Source: Pantoea sp. GD03673 (lineage in GTDB: Bacteria; Pseudomonadota; Gammaproteobacteria; Enterobacterales; Enterobacteriaceae). From it: DNA of 64,000 nt. Below are positions 47,860 through 58,742 of the stretch, piece by piece. The notes under the pieces are model-generated. The model saw only the letters and a list, made by a program, of their open reading frames with translations. It made no database searches and was not told the DNA's origin. Numbering within the stretch: the stretch's first letter is position 1; every line of letters starts with the position of its first letter. Where the stretch lies: assembly GCF_029844725.1 (NCBI RefSeq), contig NZ_JAOCKJ010000010.1, forward strand, positions 60,840 through 124,839. Reading direction: 5' to 3'. Position numbers and translations under genes: made by a program.

Positions 47860-48250
47860 TGCAGTCGGGATCCGGATGAATTATCACCTGATTGTAACAG
47901 TGGATGCTTAATGTCAAAGGAAGAACAGAAGAGGATTTATGCGGCATCACGATGCATTGCCGGGCGCAGCGCCCATCCGCACGGCCTTGCCTGAAGCATT
48001 GTTGAGCATTTCGCGGAGCCTGCCATCAGCAGCCATAAAGGATTAAGCAGTAATAATGATTCAGCCGCAATCTGCTCAGGTGAGGCGATCTTATTATTGC
48101 CAGGCACCATGATGAGATCATACAGGCACGGAAAATTACGGGGCAGAACCTGCCCCGTTTATCATAACCACTGAAATAAGCGTACAACCGTTAAATTAAA
48201 TCAGCGTTATGAATACGCCATTATGCCTCTGCTTAATGATTGAGATCGGA
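47860..48250. other. Intergenic region with a promoter candidate and a terminator
   Basis: On the minus strand TTGACA (47917-47912), 15 bp, TACAAT (47896-47891) may drive the Cache-GGDEF gene; the spacing is short. The perfect hairpin at 48138-48158 is listed separately. Nothing else is recognised. Confidence 0.4.
48138..48158 (-). terminator. Strong hairpin terminator downstream of the 89-residue gene
   Basis: ACGGGGCAG-AAC-CTGCCCCGT, a perfect 9-bp GC-rich stem with a 3-nt loop, flanked by TTTAT on the plus side and AATTTT on the minus side, so it may act in both directions. Confidence 0.75.
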
Positions 48251-48520
48251 TTAACGCCAGAACGATTTAATATAAGAACGGCTGCTGAGTCTTTTAATAA
48301 ACTGATGCGGGCAGGTAAAGCGACACCCTTCCCACTCAAGATTAAACCACTGAAATTCATCATCTTTAATTTTATTCAGCAGGCTCATCGCCTGCATGGG
48401 CGTCTGGAAAGCATACGCTTTCATCACGCCCTCTTTGGTACATAAATCAATATGGACCATGTAACCCCCGGTGTTAAAAAGATCGTGCATTTTATAATTA
48501 TTGAACTGCCTGTTTAGCAT
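48251..48520 (-). CDS. Hypothetical protein of 89 residues
   Basis: Starts MLNRQFNNYKMHDLFNTGGYMVHIDLC and continues with YAFQTPMQAMSLLNKIKDDEFQWFNLEWEGCRF. No signal peptide or membrane helix. The composition is protein-like and a terminator follows on the same strand. Internal ATGs at residues 11 and 21 are alternative starts; no Shine-Dalgarno is decisive. I do not recognise a family. Confidence 0.5.
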   Translation of the reverse strand: MLNRQFNNYKMHDLFNTGGYMVHIDLCTKEGVMKAYAFQTPMQAMSLLNKIKDDEFQWFNLEWEGCRFTCPHQFIKRLSSRSYIKSFWR

Positions 48521-48932
48521 AATCCATTTATCGCCCGCCGATTATCTGATTCCGTAATATTTACGTAAAAAACGGATATTTTATTTTTCATTTAATTTTT
48601 GGGCAACTTCGCACTATTTCATCAATTAATTTGACCATGTGAGCGTAGCTTGCCTGACGCCGGGTCGATTATTATTCGGGTGTTTAAAACAGCACAGTCG
48701 GCGGCCACACTACGCGCACGGCAGGAGGATGTATCTGCCCCTGTTTTCAGCAATCAACGGTGCGGCAGGCCCGGACAGGGGGTGCCGAGGCAACGCAATC
48801 GTGCTGACCGCTACGTTCGGGATGGTCATTAAGCAAGCACATCGTTTACACTCTCACCAGCCCTGTCTGTGCGGCGCTGAACGTGCAGGCAGAGAGGCAG
48901 GAGATCGCTGACGGCAGGCAATAAGGAATCTT
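48521..48932. other. Intergenic region before the GNAT-like gene
   Basis: No supported gene on either strand; short frames here lack ribosome binding sites. AAGGAA at its right end is the ribosome binding site of the GNAT gene. Confidence 0.4.
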
Positions 48933-49844
48933 ATGCTGGATTATATGGTGTCGCTCTACCGTACTGTTCCTGTCTCAACTGACTGTCTCAGCGACTGGCT
49001 TGCCAGCTGGCTGGCGCAGCAGCAGGCTCTGTGCCACGATCATCATTTCTCCGACGCCTTTCCCTGGCGAGAAACCGGCCTGCCCCGGCATCTGTTCCAG
49101 CAGCGCGAACTGACGATTAACGGCCAGCGGTTTCTTACCGGCCCGCGCTATCTTGGATGCGATCCTGCCCAGCCTTTCATTGAGATCGTTGCACGTGATG
49201 GGGCGCTGGATTACGCAGCCGCGACTGCCATTATGCGTGAGTGGCAAGCGCTCAGGCCGCTGAAGATGCGTATTCTGTTGCCCGCGACCGTTCCTGATAT
49301 CGGGATAACCGATCAGCTGATTTACCTCGGCGTTCCGGCCGCACACGCCGCGCCTGACGACGAGGAAATGTCGCTTGTCACAGCCAGCCGTAAAGATTAC
49401 GCCTTCTGCAGCACAGCCATTAACCACGCCTACCGCGCCAGCTGGCACACGCTGCCGCATCTTCGGAATCAGCTGGTGGCCACCAGCAGACAGGAATTAC
49501 GGGATGATATCACCGGGAAACATGTGTTTCTGATTGTCTGGCAGGGCTGGGTGGCGGGGCTGATGATCTGCGTGCCGCGACAGCTGGCGTTCATCAGGGG
49601 ATTTCAGATTATGGACGAGGTGATTATTCCGGCGTTTCAGGGGCGCGGACTTGCTGCACGGGCTCAGCAACGGTTGCTGCAGCATCTTCACCATAACTAT
49701 GGCAATAATACTATGCTGACCGGCACTATTCTGCCCGGCAATACACCGTCTCTGCGAAGCGCGCAAAATGCCGGACGGCGTTGTGTGCTGAAATATCACT
49801 TTTTTACCCCCGCTGATTTACGGTCGGCGCGGCGGGCTATTTAA
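48933..49844 (+). CDS. GNAT-fold acetyltransferase-like protein
   Basis: 303 residues, AAGGAA before the ATG. The N-terminal half (about 1-150) is of unknown type; the C-terminal half looks like a GNAT domain: VFLIVWQGWVAGLMICVPRQ, then FQIMDEVIIPAFQGRGLAARAQQRLLQHL with the acetyl-CoA Q/RxxGxA-type loop, then TILPGNTPSLRSAQNAGRR. A tandem or degenerate N-terminal GNAT is possible. Function unknown. It ends 1 nt from the convergent small gene. Confidence 0.7.
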   Translation: MLDYMVSLYRTVPVSTDCLSDWLASWLAQQQALCHDHHFSDAFPWRETGLPRHLFQQRELTINGQRFLTGPRYLGCDPAQPFIEIVARDGALDYAAATAIMREWQALRPLKMRILLPATVPDIGITDQLIYLGVPAAHAAPDDEEMSLVTASRKDYAFCSTAINHAYRASWHTLPHLRNQLVATSRQELRDDITGKHVFLIVWQGWVAGLMICVPRQLAFIRGFQIMDEVIIPAFQGRGLAARAQQRLLQHLHHNYGNNTMLTGTILPGNTPSLRSAQNAGRRCVLKYHFFTPADLRSARRAI

Positions 49845-49845
49845 C

Positions 49846-50091
49846 TCACCACAGCGCCAGCTCAATCAACTTATCCTGAATGCTGTAAACGCGCTGCTTC
49901 AGATTCAGACTCTCTTCTGCACCGATCCATTTTGCATCAGCAGCATGATTGATTTTTTCCAGTGCGATTCTGGTGCGACTTTTCAAATTTTCATGCCAGT
50001 TAACATCTGCACGATTTGCCGCCTGTTTTTCCAGCGTGGCGACACGTTCCGCGACATTTTTATCACCGGTGGACGTTTCTGTTACAAACAT
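49846..50091 (-). CDS. Small hypothetical coiled-coil protein
   Basis: 81 residues with a good ribosome binding site (AGAGGCAGAT before the ATG). Mostly charged helix: VAERVATLEKQAANRADVNWHENLKSRTRIALEKI, then SLNLKQRVYSIQDKLIELALW. No family recognised. It is convergent with the GNAT gene with a single base between stops, so the two transcripts must overlap. Confidence 0.6.
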   Translation of the reverse strand: MFVTETSTGDKNVAERVATLEKQAANRADVNWHENLKSRTRIALEKINHAADAKWIGAEESLNLKQRVYSIQDKLIELALW

Positions 50092-50319
50092 ATCTGCCTC
50101 TTTTTTCTGCTAAAAATAACCCTGCTGGCGGCACATGCTACACCGCGTCTCTCACAGGAATCACGCCCACTGTGCGCATCACCCGGCATACATCGCAGAA
50201 CCTTTACGGCCGTGCACACACGGCCTGCGGGACACGGCTTCGCTCGCAAAATCCCCCCGGCTGTTCTTAACTCAGCATGAATGATTTTTGTTTCACTGAG
50301 AAAACTATCGGAGGACGTT

Positions 50320-50853
50320 TTGACAACAACATCTCTGAGTACCGCCAGTGATCATCCCCTCACGCTACGGCGCTGGATTACGGTGGGCCTGCCCGCTACC
50401 GAGCTTTTTAACCTGTGGCTTGAACCCGATACCCTGCCCCGCATTATGAGCCATTTTGCCAGTGTGACGCCGCTCAATAAGAGCGATGCACACTGGGAGA
50501 TTCAGGGGCCGCTGGGTAAGCACTACCGCTGGAATACCCGCATTGTCGAAGCCCAGCCAGGCGAAATTATTGCCTGGCGCTCGCTTGATGACGCAGAGAT
50601 TCCTAACGAAGGTGAACTGCGCCTGCGCCCGGCTCCGGGTGAATGGGGCACCGAACTGGCCCTGACGCTGCAGTTCACGCCACCAGGTGGCGTCCTGGGA
50701 AAAAAAGTCACGACGTTATTTGATCTGCTGCCAAAAGAGGTGGCCAGCAAAGCGTTGCATCGCTTTAAAAGTCTGGCTGAGACCGGTGAAATTCCGACCC
50801 TGCAGGGGCAGCCTGCGGGCCGTCACGCCGGACGTCAGGATAAGGAGAAATAA
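50320..50853 (+). CDS. SRPBCC/START-like domain protein
   Basis: 177 residues from a TTG start at 50320 with GGAGG 5 nt upstream; an ATG at 50281 has no ribosome binding site. Starts MTTTSLSTASDHPLTLRRWITVGLPATELFNLW; the SRPBCC core continues TLPRIMSHFASVTPLNKSDAHWEIQGPLGKHYRWNTRIVEAQPGEIIAWRSL. Such helix-grip proteins bind hydrophobic ligands or act as cyclases. The stop abuts the start of an alcohol dehydrogenase (TAAATG), so the two are co-translated and probably act in one pathway. Confidence 0.82.
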   Translation: MTTTSLSTASDHPLTLRRWITVGLPATELFNLWLEPDTLPRIMSHFASVTPLNKSDAHWEIQGPLGKHYRWNTRIVEAQPGEIIAWRSLDDAEIPNEGELRLRPAPGEWGTELALTLQFTPPGGVLGKKVTTLFDLLPKEVASKALHRFKSLAETGEIPTLQGQPAGRHAGRQDKEK

Positions 50854-52020
50854 ATGCGTGCTCTCTGCTGGAATGGCGTAAACAATTTAAGCGTTGAAAC
50901 CGTCGCCGACCCCGGTCTGCTTAATCCTCATGATGCGATTATTCGCGTCAGGCTGACCACCACCTGCGGATCCGATCTGCACGTCATTGATGGTCTGATC
51001 CCGAGTATGCGGGAAGGCGATATTCTCGGTCATGAATTCATGGGCGAAGTCGTGGAGGTGGGCAGTGCCGTCAAAAATATCCGTCGCGGCGATCGGGTCG
51101 TGGTGCCCTCTTTTATCTCCTGCGGTTCCTGCTGGTATTGCCAGCATCAGTTGCCCTCCTGCTGTGACAATACCCATCCGCAGTGGGAGAAAGGAGAAAC
51201 GGTGCTGGGTCATGCAACGGGCGGTATTTACGCCTACAGCCACGCGTTTGGTGGCTATGCAGGTTCACACGCAGAATATGTCCGCGTGCCCTTTGCCGAC
51301 AATGATTGCTTCGTGGTGCCCGACGGCGTAACTGATGAGCAGGCGCTGTTCCTTTCAGACGCGACGCCCACCGGTTATATGGGCGCTGACTTCTGTAATA
51401 TTCATCCCGGTGACACCGTGGTGGTCTGGGGTTGTGGCGGTGTCGGACTGATGGCACAGCAAAGTGCCTGGCTGATGGGGGCTCATCAGGTCATCGGTAT
51501 CGATCGCTATCCTGAACGGCTGGCAATGGCACGCGACTTCGCAGGCAGCATAACGCTGGATTACACCGAGGTCGATGTTAACGAAGCACTGCTGGAGTTA
51601 ACCGGCGGGCGCGGCCCGGACAGCTGTATTGATGCTGTCGGTATGGAAGCTCGTGGTGAAGGATTGAGTCAGGTCTACGACAAGACAAAACAGATGCTGC
51701 ATCTTGAAACCGATGTCGGTGCCGCACTGCGCCAGGCGTTGTACGCCTGTCGTAAAGGCGGCAACATTGCCATTCTGGGCGTTTACGGCGTGATGGATAA
51801 GTTTCCGCTGGGGCTGATGATTAACAAGAGTCTGACCATTCGTACCGCCCAGCAGCATGGGCAACGCTACATGCACCGTCTGCTGGAACATGTTGCCAGA
51901 AACGAACTGAATCCGGCTTTTATGGCGACGCATCGCTTTCCCCTGGAAGAGGCTCCGCGAGGCTATGAGATGTTTAAACAAAAAGAAGATGGCTGCGTGC
52001 GTGCCGTGTTCGTTCCCTGA
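50854..52020 (+). CDS. Zinc-dependent alcohol/formaldehyde dehydrogenase-like protein
   Basis: 388 residues, AAGGAG inside the end of the upstream gene. MDR superfamily: catalytic zinc site TTTCGSDLHVIDG with GHEFMGEVVEVG; structural zinc Cys cluster SCGSCWYCQHQLPSCC; Rossmann motif VVVWGCGGVGLMAQQSAWLMGAHQVIGIDR. The length and the DAVGMEARG region fit the glutathione-independent formaldehyde dehydrogenase-like subgroup found next to SRPBCC genes in many bacteria. Physiological substrate unknown. Confidence 0.88.
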   Translation: MRALCWNGVNNLSVETVADPGLLNPHDAIIRVRLTTTCGSDLHVIDGLIPSMREGDILGHEFMGEVVEVGSAVKNIRRGDRVVVPSFISCGSCWYCQHQLPSCCDNTHPQWEKGETVLGHATGGIYAYSHAFGGYAGSHAEYVRVPFADNDCFVVPDGVTDEQALFLSDATPTGYMGADFCNIHPGDTVVVWGCGGVGLMAQQSAWLMGAHQVIGIDRYPERLAMARDFAGSITLDYTEVDVNEALLELTGGRGPDSCIDAVGMEARGEGLSQVYDKTKQMLHLETDVGAALRQALYACRKGGNIAILGVYGVMDKFPLGLMINKSLTIRTAQQHGQRYMHRLLEHVARNELNPAFMATHRFPLEEAPRGYEMFKQKEDGCVRAVFVP

Positions 52021-52037
52021 CAACGCCTGAACCGGTT

Positions 52038-52056
52038 AGGGCGGTGCTGCCGCCCT
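52038..52056 (+). terminator. Short GC hairpin after the dehydrogenase gene
   Basis: AGGGCGG-TGCTG-CCGCCCT, a 7-bp stem 17 nt after the stop; no U-run follows. Confidence 0.4.
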
Positions 52057-52138
52057 GGCGGAGCTGCTCCGAATCCTGACAAACACGCCACTAGCGGGCG
52101 GGAAACACCGGATTACTGAGCCTGAATCAACTTTTGAT

Positions 52139-52160
52139 AATTTCATATCAAAATGAAATT
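52139..52160. promoter_or_regulatory. AT-rich inverted repeat upstream of aroQ
   Basis: AATTTCAT-ATCAAA-ATGAAATT: perfect 8-bp arms about 155 bp before the aroQ ATG. It could be a regulator site for aroQ or only a structural element. Confidence 0.25.
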
Positions 52161-52315
52161 TTTATGAATTCAGGCTTAAAAAAACAGATTTAAATCAGCC
52201 ACCTGAACAAATCACGCTGGCACCCGCCCTGTACACATTTTGAAAACAAAATAATCACACACAGTGACATTTTCATGCCTAAATTAGCGCCAGTCTTTAT
52301 TAATGGAGCAGGCAG

Positions 52316-52861
52316 ATGACTCACTTTATCGCTATTTTTTTCTCTTCACTGTTCGTGTGCAGTAACGTTTTTGCAGGTTCAGTTTCATCCGTCTCGCTGG
52401 AGGCGCTTTCCCGCGCACTCAATGAGCGTATGCAGGTAATGAAAGTCGTGGCGGGTTATAAAGCACTCCATCATTTACCTGTTGAAGATCTGCCTCGGGA
52501 ACAGGTGGTGCTGGACCACATGCTGCAGAATGCGCAGCATGCCGGGCTTGATCCCCACTCCGTTGAACCGTTTGTTCACGCGTTAATGAACGCCAGTAAG
52601 GCTATTCAGTATCGGTATCGGGCAGACTGGCTTTCCACCCCTGATAGCGCGATGTCTGTGGCCGATCTGACCGAAACCCGTCAGCAGATAGAGCAGCTGG
52701 ATACACAGCTCCTGACCGCGATCAGTCAGCGCCTGATGGTTGGCACCTTTTCGCAGCAGGACAAGGTGTTTCTGATGTCACAACTCACCGCACCCCACCT
52801 GAGTGAGGGTGATAAAAATACCCTTTTTGCGTCCCTCACCCGCATTCAGCGCTCGCACTAA
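52316..52861 (+). CDS. aroQ: Exported (periplasmic) chorismate mutase, AroQ-gamma class
   Basis: 181 residues. Signal peptide MTHFIAIFFSSLFVCSNVFA, cleavage expected before GSVSS. The helical AroQ domain holds LNERMQVMKVVAGYKALHHLPVEDLPREQVVLDHML, where R, K, E and Q residues fit the AroQ active site, plus a second helical lobe typical of the gamma class. It converts chorismate to prephenate outside the cytoplasm. From memory it is nearly the same as the Erwinia herbicola (Pantoea) enzyme. Exported chorismate mutases are found in plant- and animal-associated bacteria, with a proposed host-interaction role. Confidence 0.93.
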   Translation: MTHFIAIFFSSLFVCSNVFAGSVSSVSLEALSRALNERMQVMKVVAGYKALHHLPVEDLPREQVVLDHMLQNAQHAGLDPHSVEPFVHALMNASKAIQYRYRADWLSTPDSAMSVADLTETRQQIEQLDTQLLTAISQRLMVGTFSQQDKVFLMSQLTAPHLSEGDKNTLFASLTRIQRSH

Positions 52862-52949
52862 TCCTTAAGCAACTGGAGGTTATGCAGCTTCAGGCACTCA
52901 TGACCCCCGGCCGCTCTGACAATCCTTTTCCGCTTTAACAGAAAGCGCA

Positions 52950-52976
52950 CCGGCAGGGGCAGCCTGTCCCTGCCGG
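52950..52976 (+). terminator. Hairpin between aroQ and scrR
   Basis: CCGGCAGGG, 9-nt loop, CCCTGCCGG: a perfect 9-bp stem about 90 nt after aroQ; no U-run. May serve either convergent transcript. Confidence 0.4.
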
Positions 52977-53156
52977 AGATAGCATCATTCGTGGAGGGGC
53001 TGGCAGTGGCAGAACAGGCGTTGGCGTGACAGGGATGGCTGACCCGCCCGCCAGAGGTGCGGCCGGTAACCGCCGGGGTTCACCGCACCCGCGGGTCCGG
53101 TCTGCGGGGTGTCAGCACCCAGGTGAAGAGGCCGCCGGGTCAAACGAACCCGACTG

Positions 53157-54161
53157 TCAGCCGCGCAGGCGCAGCGTGGCAGGCAGCACCAGCTGGCTGT
53201 CAGCGGGATCATCACCCGCGATCATCGTGGTCAGCATCGAAAAACAGGCCTGCGCCAGCGCCGGGACATTCTGCTCTACGGTGTCGATCGGAATCGACAG
53301 TGAATCATACAGATAGTGGTCATCGAAACTGGCGATGCGGATATCGCTGGTCAGCAGATCATGCTCACTCATGTAGCGCAGTACTCCCTCAAGCAGACCG
53401 CAGGCCGCGGTAAACATCGCTTTGGGCGGTCTTCCCAGCTGGCTGCAGAGGGCGGCGAACATCTCGTAACCGCTGCCGGGATGGTAGTTACCCTGGATTA
53501 TCCACGCAGGCTGCGGCGTCACACCGGCCCGCGCCAGACCTTCTCTGAATCCTGCCAGACGATCCCGGGTCGGGGAGAGCTCCGCCTGCCCCCCCATAAA
53601 GTAGATCTCCTCCGGGCAGGCACGCGCCAGCTTTTCAACCAGCTCAGCAGTCGGCGTCACCGCATCGGTGATGACCCACGGCAACTTTGTGTTGTTCATG
53701 TGGCGGTCAAACAGCAGCACCGGTAACTGTTCGCTGAGGCTGACATAGTCGCTATCGGTCAGCATACTGGAGGCAACGATCAGCCCGTCGACCTGACGCG
53801 CGACCAGATTGTTGACCACAACCCTCTCCTGACCGGCATTTTCATCCGTGCAGGAGATCAGCAGCTGCAGGCCCGCTGCGCGGCAGAGATTTTCCAGTGC
53901 ATGAGAAAAGGCGGCAAAACCGTGGTTAGTGATCTCCGGCACCACCAGGCCGAGCGTATGACTGCGGGCATCGTGCAACATCCGCGCATGGATGCTGGGC
54001 TGATAATGGTGTTCGCGGGCCAGCGTCAGTACCCGCTCACGCGTCTCCTTCGCGACCCGCAACTCTTCGCCACGGCCGTTGAGCACCAGACTGGCTGTGG
54101 CTTTTGAAACCCCAGCCAGCCCGGCGATGTCACTGATGGTAACGCGTTTTGTTTTTCTCAC
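53157..54161 (-). CDS. scrR: Sucrose operon repressor ScrR
   Basis: 334 residues from a GTG start at 54161 ([31 protein letters not shown]), the family start; the frame upstream is not conserved and overlaps the scrB end. LacI HTH with hinge, then a sugar-binding domain ([47 protein letters not shown]). ScrR binds fructose or fructose-1-phosphate, which releases it from the operators before scrY and scrK. Last gene of scrYABR. Confidence 0.93.
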   Translation of the reverse strand: MRKTKRVTISDIAGLAGVSKATASLVLNGRGEELRVAKETRERVLTLAREHHYQPSIHARMLHDARSHTLGLVVPEITNHGFAAFSHALENLCRAAGLQLLISCTDENAGQERVVVNNLVARQVDGLIVASSMLTDSDYVSLSEQLPVLLFDRHMNNTKLPWVITDAVTPTAELVEKLARACPEEIYFMGGQAELSPTRDRLAGFREGLARAGVTPQPAWIIQGNYHPGSGYEMFAALCSQLGRPPKAMFTAACGLLEGVLRYMSEHDLLTSDIRIASFDDHYLYDSLSIPIDTVEQNVPALAQACFSMLTTMIAGDDPADSQLVLPATLRLRG

Positions 54162-54190
54162 AGCAAAGCTTCGGTTAGTGAAACAAGCGT

Positions 54191-55600
54191 TTATTCTACC
54201 ATGCAGCGACGCAACGACCAGTAGCGCGCCTGCAGTTCTGCGCACCCGCGCAGCGTGAGCATCGCCGGATGGTCCGGGAAATAGCGGCTGCTCATCACCC
54301 CTTCCCCATCGTTAATGAAGATCTCAACGCTGGAGTGGTCACACAGGATCTGCAACCGGCGTGCAGCGCCAGTCCAGTAGCGATAAGTCCATTCCCCTGA
54401 CACCAGACTGCGACGGGCAAGACGCAGCGCGTTCTGCTGCCAGGTCAGGATCAGCGTATCGGCAAAATTGAGTTCGATGTCGCCCTGGCTCTCCAGCACC
54501 AGCTCCAGTCGCTGTGCGGCGATCGGTGGCGCATCATCGGCGCGACCCTGATAGTGCTGCGCTTTCTCCCGCAACGCCTGCAGTTCCGCAACGGGCTGCT
54601 GATACAGTCGGCCGTTGCGCGAGCTCAGTTCGCGCAGACAGGTCATCTGGTGGATCCACCCCTGCGCTACGGTTGGCTGGGCCATCTCTTCACCATCCGG
54701 CGTTCCCATCCAGCCCACCAGCAGACGGCGGCCGTCAGCGGTCAGCGTCGTTTGGGGGGCATAAAATTCAAATCCGGCATCCATTTCGTTCAACGGGCCG
54801 TGTTGATAGGCAGGCTGCTGGTAATCGAGTGAGCCGCTCAGCCAGGCACAGGCGTGACTGTTCAGATAACGCTTCTCTTCGGGCATCACCCCCTGCGGAC
54901 AGCAGATCAGATAGGTGCTGTCGCCGAGCGTGAACATGTCCGGGCATTCCCACATATACCCCGCGGCGTCCAGCCCGCCCCGTTCGCTGCCCGCGATCTC
55001 ACCGAGATTTTCCCACTCCCGCAGGTTGTCAGAACGCAACAGCAGTACCCTGCCCTGCAGTTGCGTATTCTGCGCGGCCAGTACCATGTACCAGTGATCT
55101 TCATGCCGCCACACTTTGGGATCGCGAACGTGGCCGGTGTAGCCCTCCGGCACGGCGATGACCGGGCCGAGCTTGTCAAAACCGCCCGCGCTGTTCTGCC
55201 GGGCCAGGCACTGAAACGCCGTGCGCGAACCATCCTCAAACTTCACATTGCCGGTATAGACCAGCGTCAGCAGACCGTTATCGTCAACCGCACTGCCGGA
55301 GTAACAACCGCTGCGGTCATACTCCTCATCCGGCATCAGCGCGATGGGCTGATGCTGCCAGTGCAGCAGATCGGCTGAGCGCCAGTGCCCCCAGCATTTA
55401 TGCTGGTGCGCACAGCCCAGCGCGTTCCACTGGTAAAAGAGATGATAGTGGCCGTCGAAATGGATAAAGCCGTTGGGATCATTAAGCAGCCCGGTGACCG
55501 GTGCCAGATGCCAGCCAGGATAGTGGCTGTCGCCAAGCGCTTTTGGCATCCCCTGCATCACCGCCTGCAGAATGGCGGCAAGACGTGTTGATGAAGCCAT
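54191..55600 (-). CDS. scrB: Sucrose-6-phosphate hydrolase ScrB
   Basis: 469 residues, glycoside hydrolase family 32: nucleophile site [27 protein letters not shown], the RDPK motif in [19 protein letters not shown] and the acid/base WECPDMF. It cleaves intracellular sucrose-6-phosphate to glucose-6-phosphate and fructose. Its ATG shares one base with the scrA stop (TAATG), so translation is coupled. Confidence 0.95.
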   Translation of the reverse strand: MASSTRLAAILQAVMQGMPKALGDSHYPGWHLAPVTGLLNDPNGFIHFDGHYHLFYQWNALGCAHQHKCWGHWRSADLLHWQHQPIALMPDEEYDRSGCYSGSAVDDNGLLTLVYTGNVKFEDGSRTAFQCLARQNSAGGFDKLGPVIAVPEGYTGHVRDPKVWRHEDHWYMVLAAQNTQLQGRVLLLRSDNLREWENLGEIAGSERGGLDAAGYMWECPDMFTLGDSTYLICCPQGVMPEEKRYLNSHACAWLSGSLDYQQPAYQHGPLNEMDAGFEFYAPQTTLTADGRRLLVGWMGTPDGEEMAQPTVAQGWIHQMTCLRELSSRNGRLYQQPVAELQALREKAQHYQGRADDAPPIAAQRLELVLESQGDIELNFADTLILTWQQNALRLARRSLVSGEWTYRYWTGAARRLQILCDHSSVEIFINDGEGVMSSRYFPDHPAMLTLRGCAELQARYWSLRRCMVE

Positions 55601-56970
55601 TATTCAGAGTCCGTTTTGTATTTGAGCAGGTAAGAGATCACGAACGCGCTGGTGAACGCGATGGCGATGCCGATAACATAATTGAGCAGAGAACCTGCCT
55701 TTACAATCGCCATGCCCGGCAGACCGGTCAGCCCGACTGCTGTCATGTAAACATGGACCGATACCACCCAGGCTCCGCCCAGCGCACCGCCTGCAAGCCC
55801 CGCGATAAAGGGTTTCATAAACCGCAGGTTGATACCAAAAATAGCCGCCTCGGTGATCCCCAGCAGGGCTGAAAATGCCGAGGGCAACGAAATCGCTTTG
55901 ATCTTCGCATCACGGGTTTTAAACCACACCGCCAGACAGGCCCCGCCCTGAGCCACGTTCGCCATCGCCCAGATAGGCAGCAGGAAGTTCACACCGATAG
56001 ACGGATTGCCCAACAGGCCCGCTTCAATGGCGTGGAAGCTGTGATGCACGCCAGTAATCACAATTACCGAATAGAGCCCGCCAAACACCAGCCCCGCCAG
56101 CCAGCCCGCGTGTGCAATAAGGGTGCTGAGCACAAAGGAGATCCCATCACCCAGCATACGGCCCGCCGGGCCAATAATCAGCAGCGCAATGAAACCGGAG
56201 ATAATCACCGTCAGGAATGGCGTCAGGATCAGATCCAGCGCATCCGGGATCACCCGACGCAGCTGCTTTTCCAGCATACTCATAAACCAGACTGCCAGCA
56301 GCACCGGGAACACCGTGCCCTGATAGCCGATCATCGCCACCTCAAAACCGAAGAAGTTCATGGTGTGGAAACCGGATGCCACGCCCCAGGCGTTGGTCAG
56401 CGCCGGGTGGGTCAGGATACCCCCCAGCGTCGCCCCCAGAAACGGGTTACCGCCAAACTCGCGGGCCGCCGTAAAACCAATCAGGACAGGCAGGATTATA
56501 AAGGCCGCCGAGCTGCACATTTCCAGCATGATGTAGAGTGCATTTTCCGGATTGACCCAGCCGTAGGTTTTGACCATTCCCAGCAGGCCCATCAGCAGCC
56601 CTGAGGCCACAATGGCCGGAATGATCGGCACAAAGATGTTCGACAGCAGGCGGGCGATGCGCTGGAAAGGATTGAGCTTTCGGGCGGCAATGTCAGCGGC
56701 CTCAGACTTGCTCGATTCGCTGATGCCCGCCTCGGCGATAAAGGCGGCATAGACCTTATTGACCACGCCCGTACCGAAGATAACCTGAAGCTGTCCCGCA
56801 TTGCGGAAGCAGCCTTTCACGCCTTCAATTCTGCCAATCGCGGTGGTGTCCGCTTTCTCATCATCTGCCAGCACCAGCCGCAGCCGGGTGGCACAATGCG
56901 CTGCGCTGGCGATGTTCTCTTTGCCACCCAGCAGGGGCAGCAAAGCCCGCGATATTTTTACATAGTCCAT
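55600..56970 (-). CDS. scrA: Sucrose-specific PTS enzyme IIBC ScrA
   Basis: 456 residues. IIB domain at the N-terminus with the phospho-cysteine in SAAHCATRLRLVL (C26); IIC domain with about ten membrane helices from about residue 105, including the family stretch GVHHSFHAIEAGLLGNPSIGVNFLLPIWAMANVAQGGA. No IIA domain, so it relies on the chromosomal glucose IIA (Crr). It imports and phosphorylates sucrose. GAGG precedes the ATG; coupled to scrB. Confidence 0.95.
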   Translation of the reverse strand: MDYVKISRALLPLLGGKENIASAAHCATRLRLVLADDEKADTTAIGRIEGVKGCFRNAGQLQVIFGTGVVNKVYAAFIAEAGISESSKSEAADIAARKLNPFQRIARLLSNIFVPIIPAIVASGLLMGLLGMVKTYGWVNPENALYIMLEMCSSAAFIILPVLIGFTAAREFGGNPFLGATLGGILTHPALTNAWGVASGFHTMNFFGFEVAMIGYQGTVFPVLLAVWFMSMLEKQLRRVIPDALDLILTPFLTVIISGFIALLIIGPAGRMLGDGISFVLSTLIAHAGWLAGLVFGGLYSVIVITGVHHSFHAIEAGLLGNPSIGVNFLLPIWAMANVAQGGACLAVWFKTRDAKIKAISLPSAFSALLGITEAAIFGINLRFMKPFIAGLAGGALGGAWVVSVHVYMTAVGLTGLPGMAIVKAGSLLNYVIGIAIAFTSAFVISYLLKYKTDSE

Positions 56971-57037
56971 ACATACCTCAGTCTTGTTATGTTTTTATCC
57001 GCGTGACGTTCAGGCCCCGGTGTCCGGGGCCGTCCGA

Positions 57038-58640
<1,603 letters not shown>

Positions 58641-58685
58641 GCGCAAATCATAGCCACGGGTTATTTCCCTCTGCAATGAAAATTG

Positions 58686-58699
58686 CTAAACCGGTTTAG
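58686..58699. promoter_or_regulatory. ScrR operator, scrY promoter (copy 2)
   Basis: A second perfect CTAAACCGGTTTAG, 59 bp from copy 1; two ScrR dimers could bind on related faces or loop. Confidence 0.85.
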
Positions 58700-58742
58700 T
58701 GATTGTGAGATAGCTCGCAAAACAGGCGTTTTAAAATGACGT

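Noticed and set aside
52985..53215. 76-codon minus-strand frame at the end of scrR
   Set aside because: Overlaps scrR in another frame and lacks a ribosome binding site.
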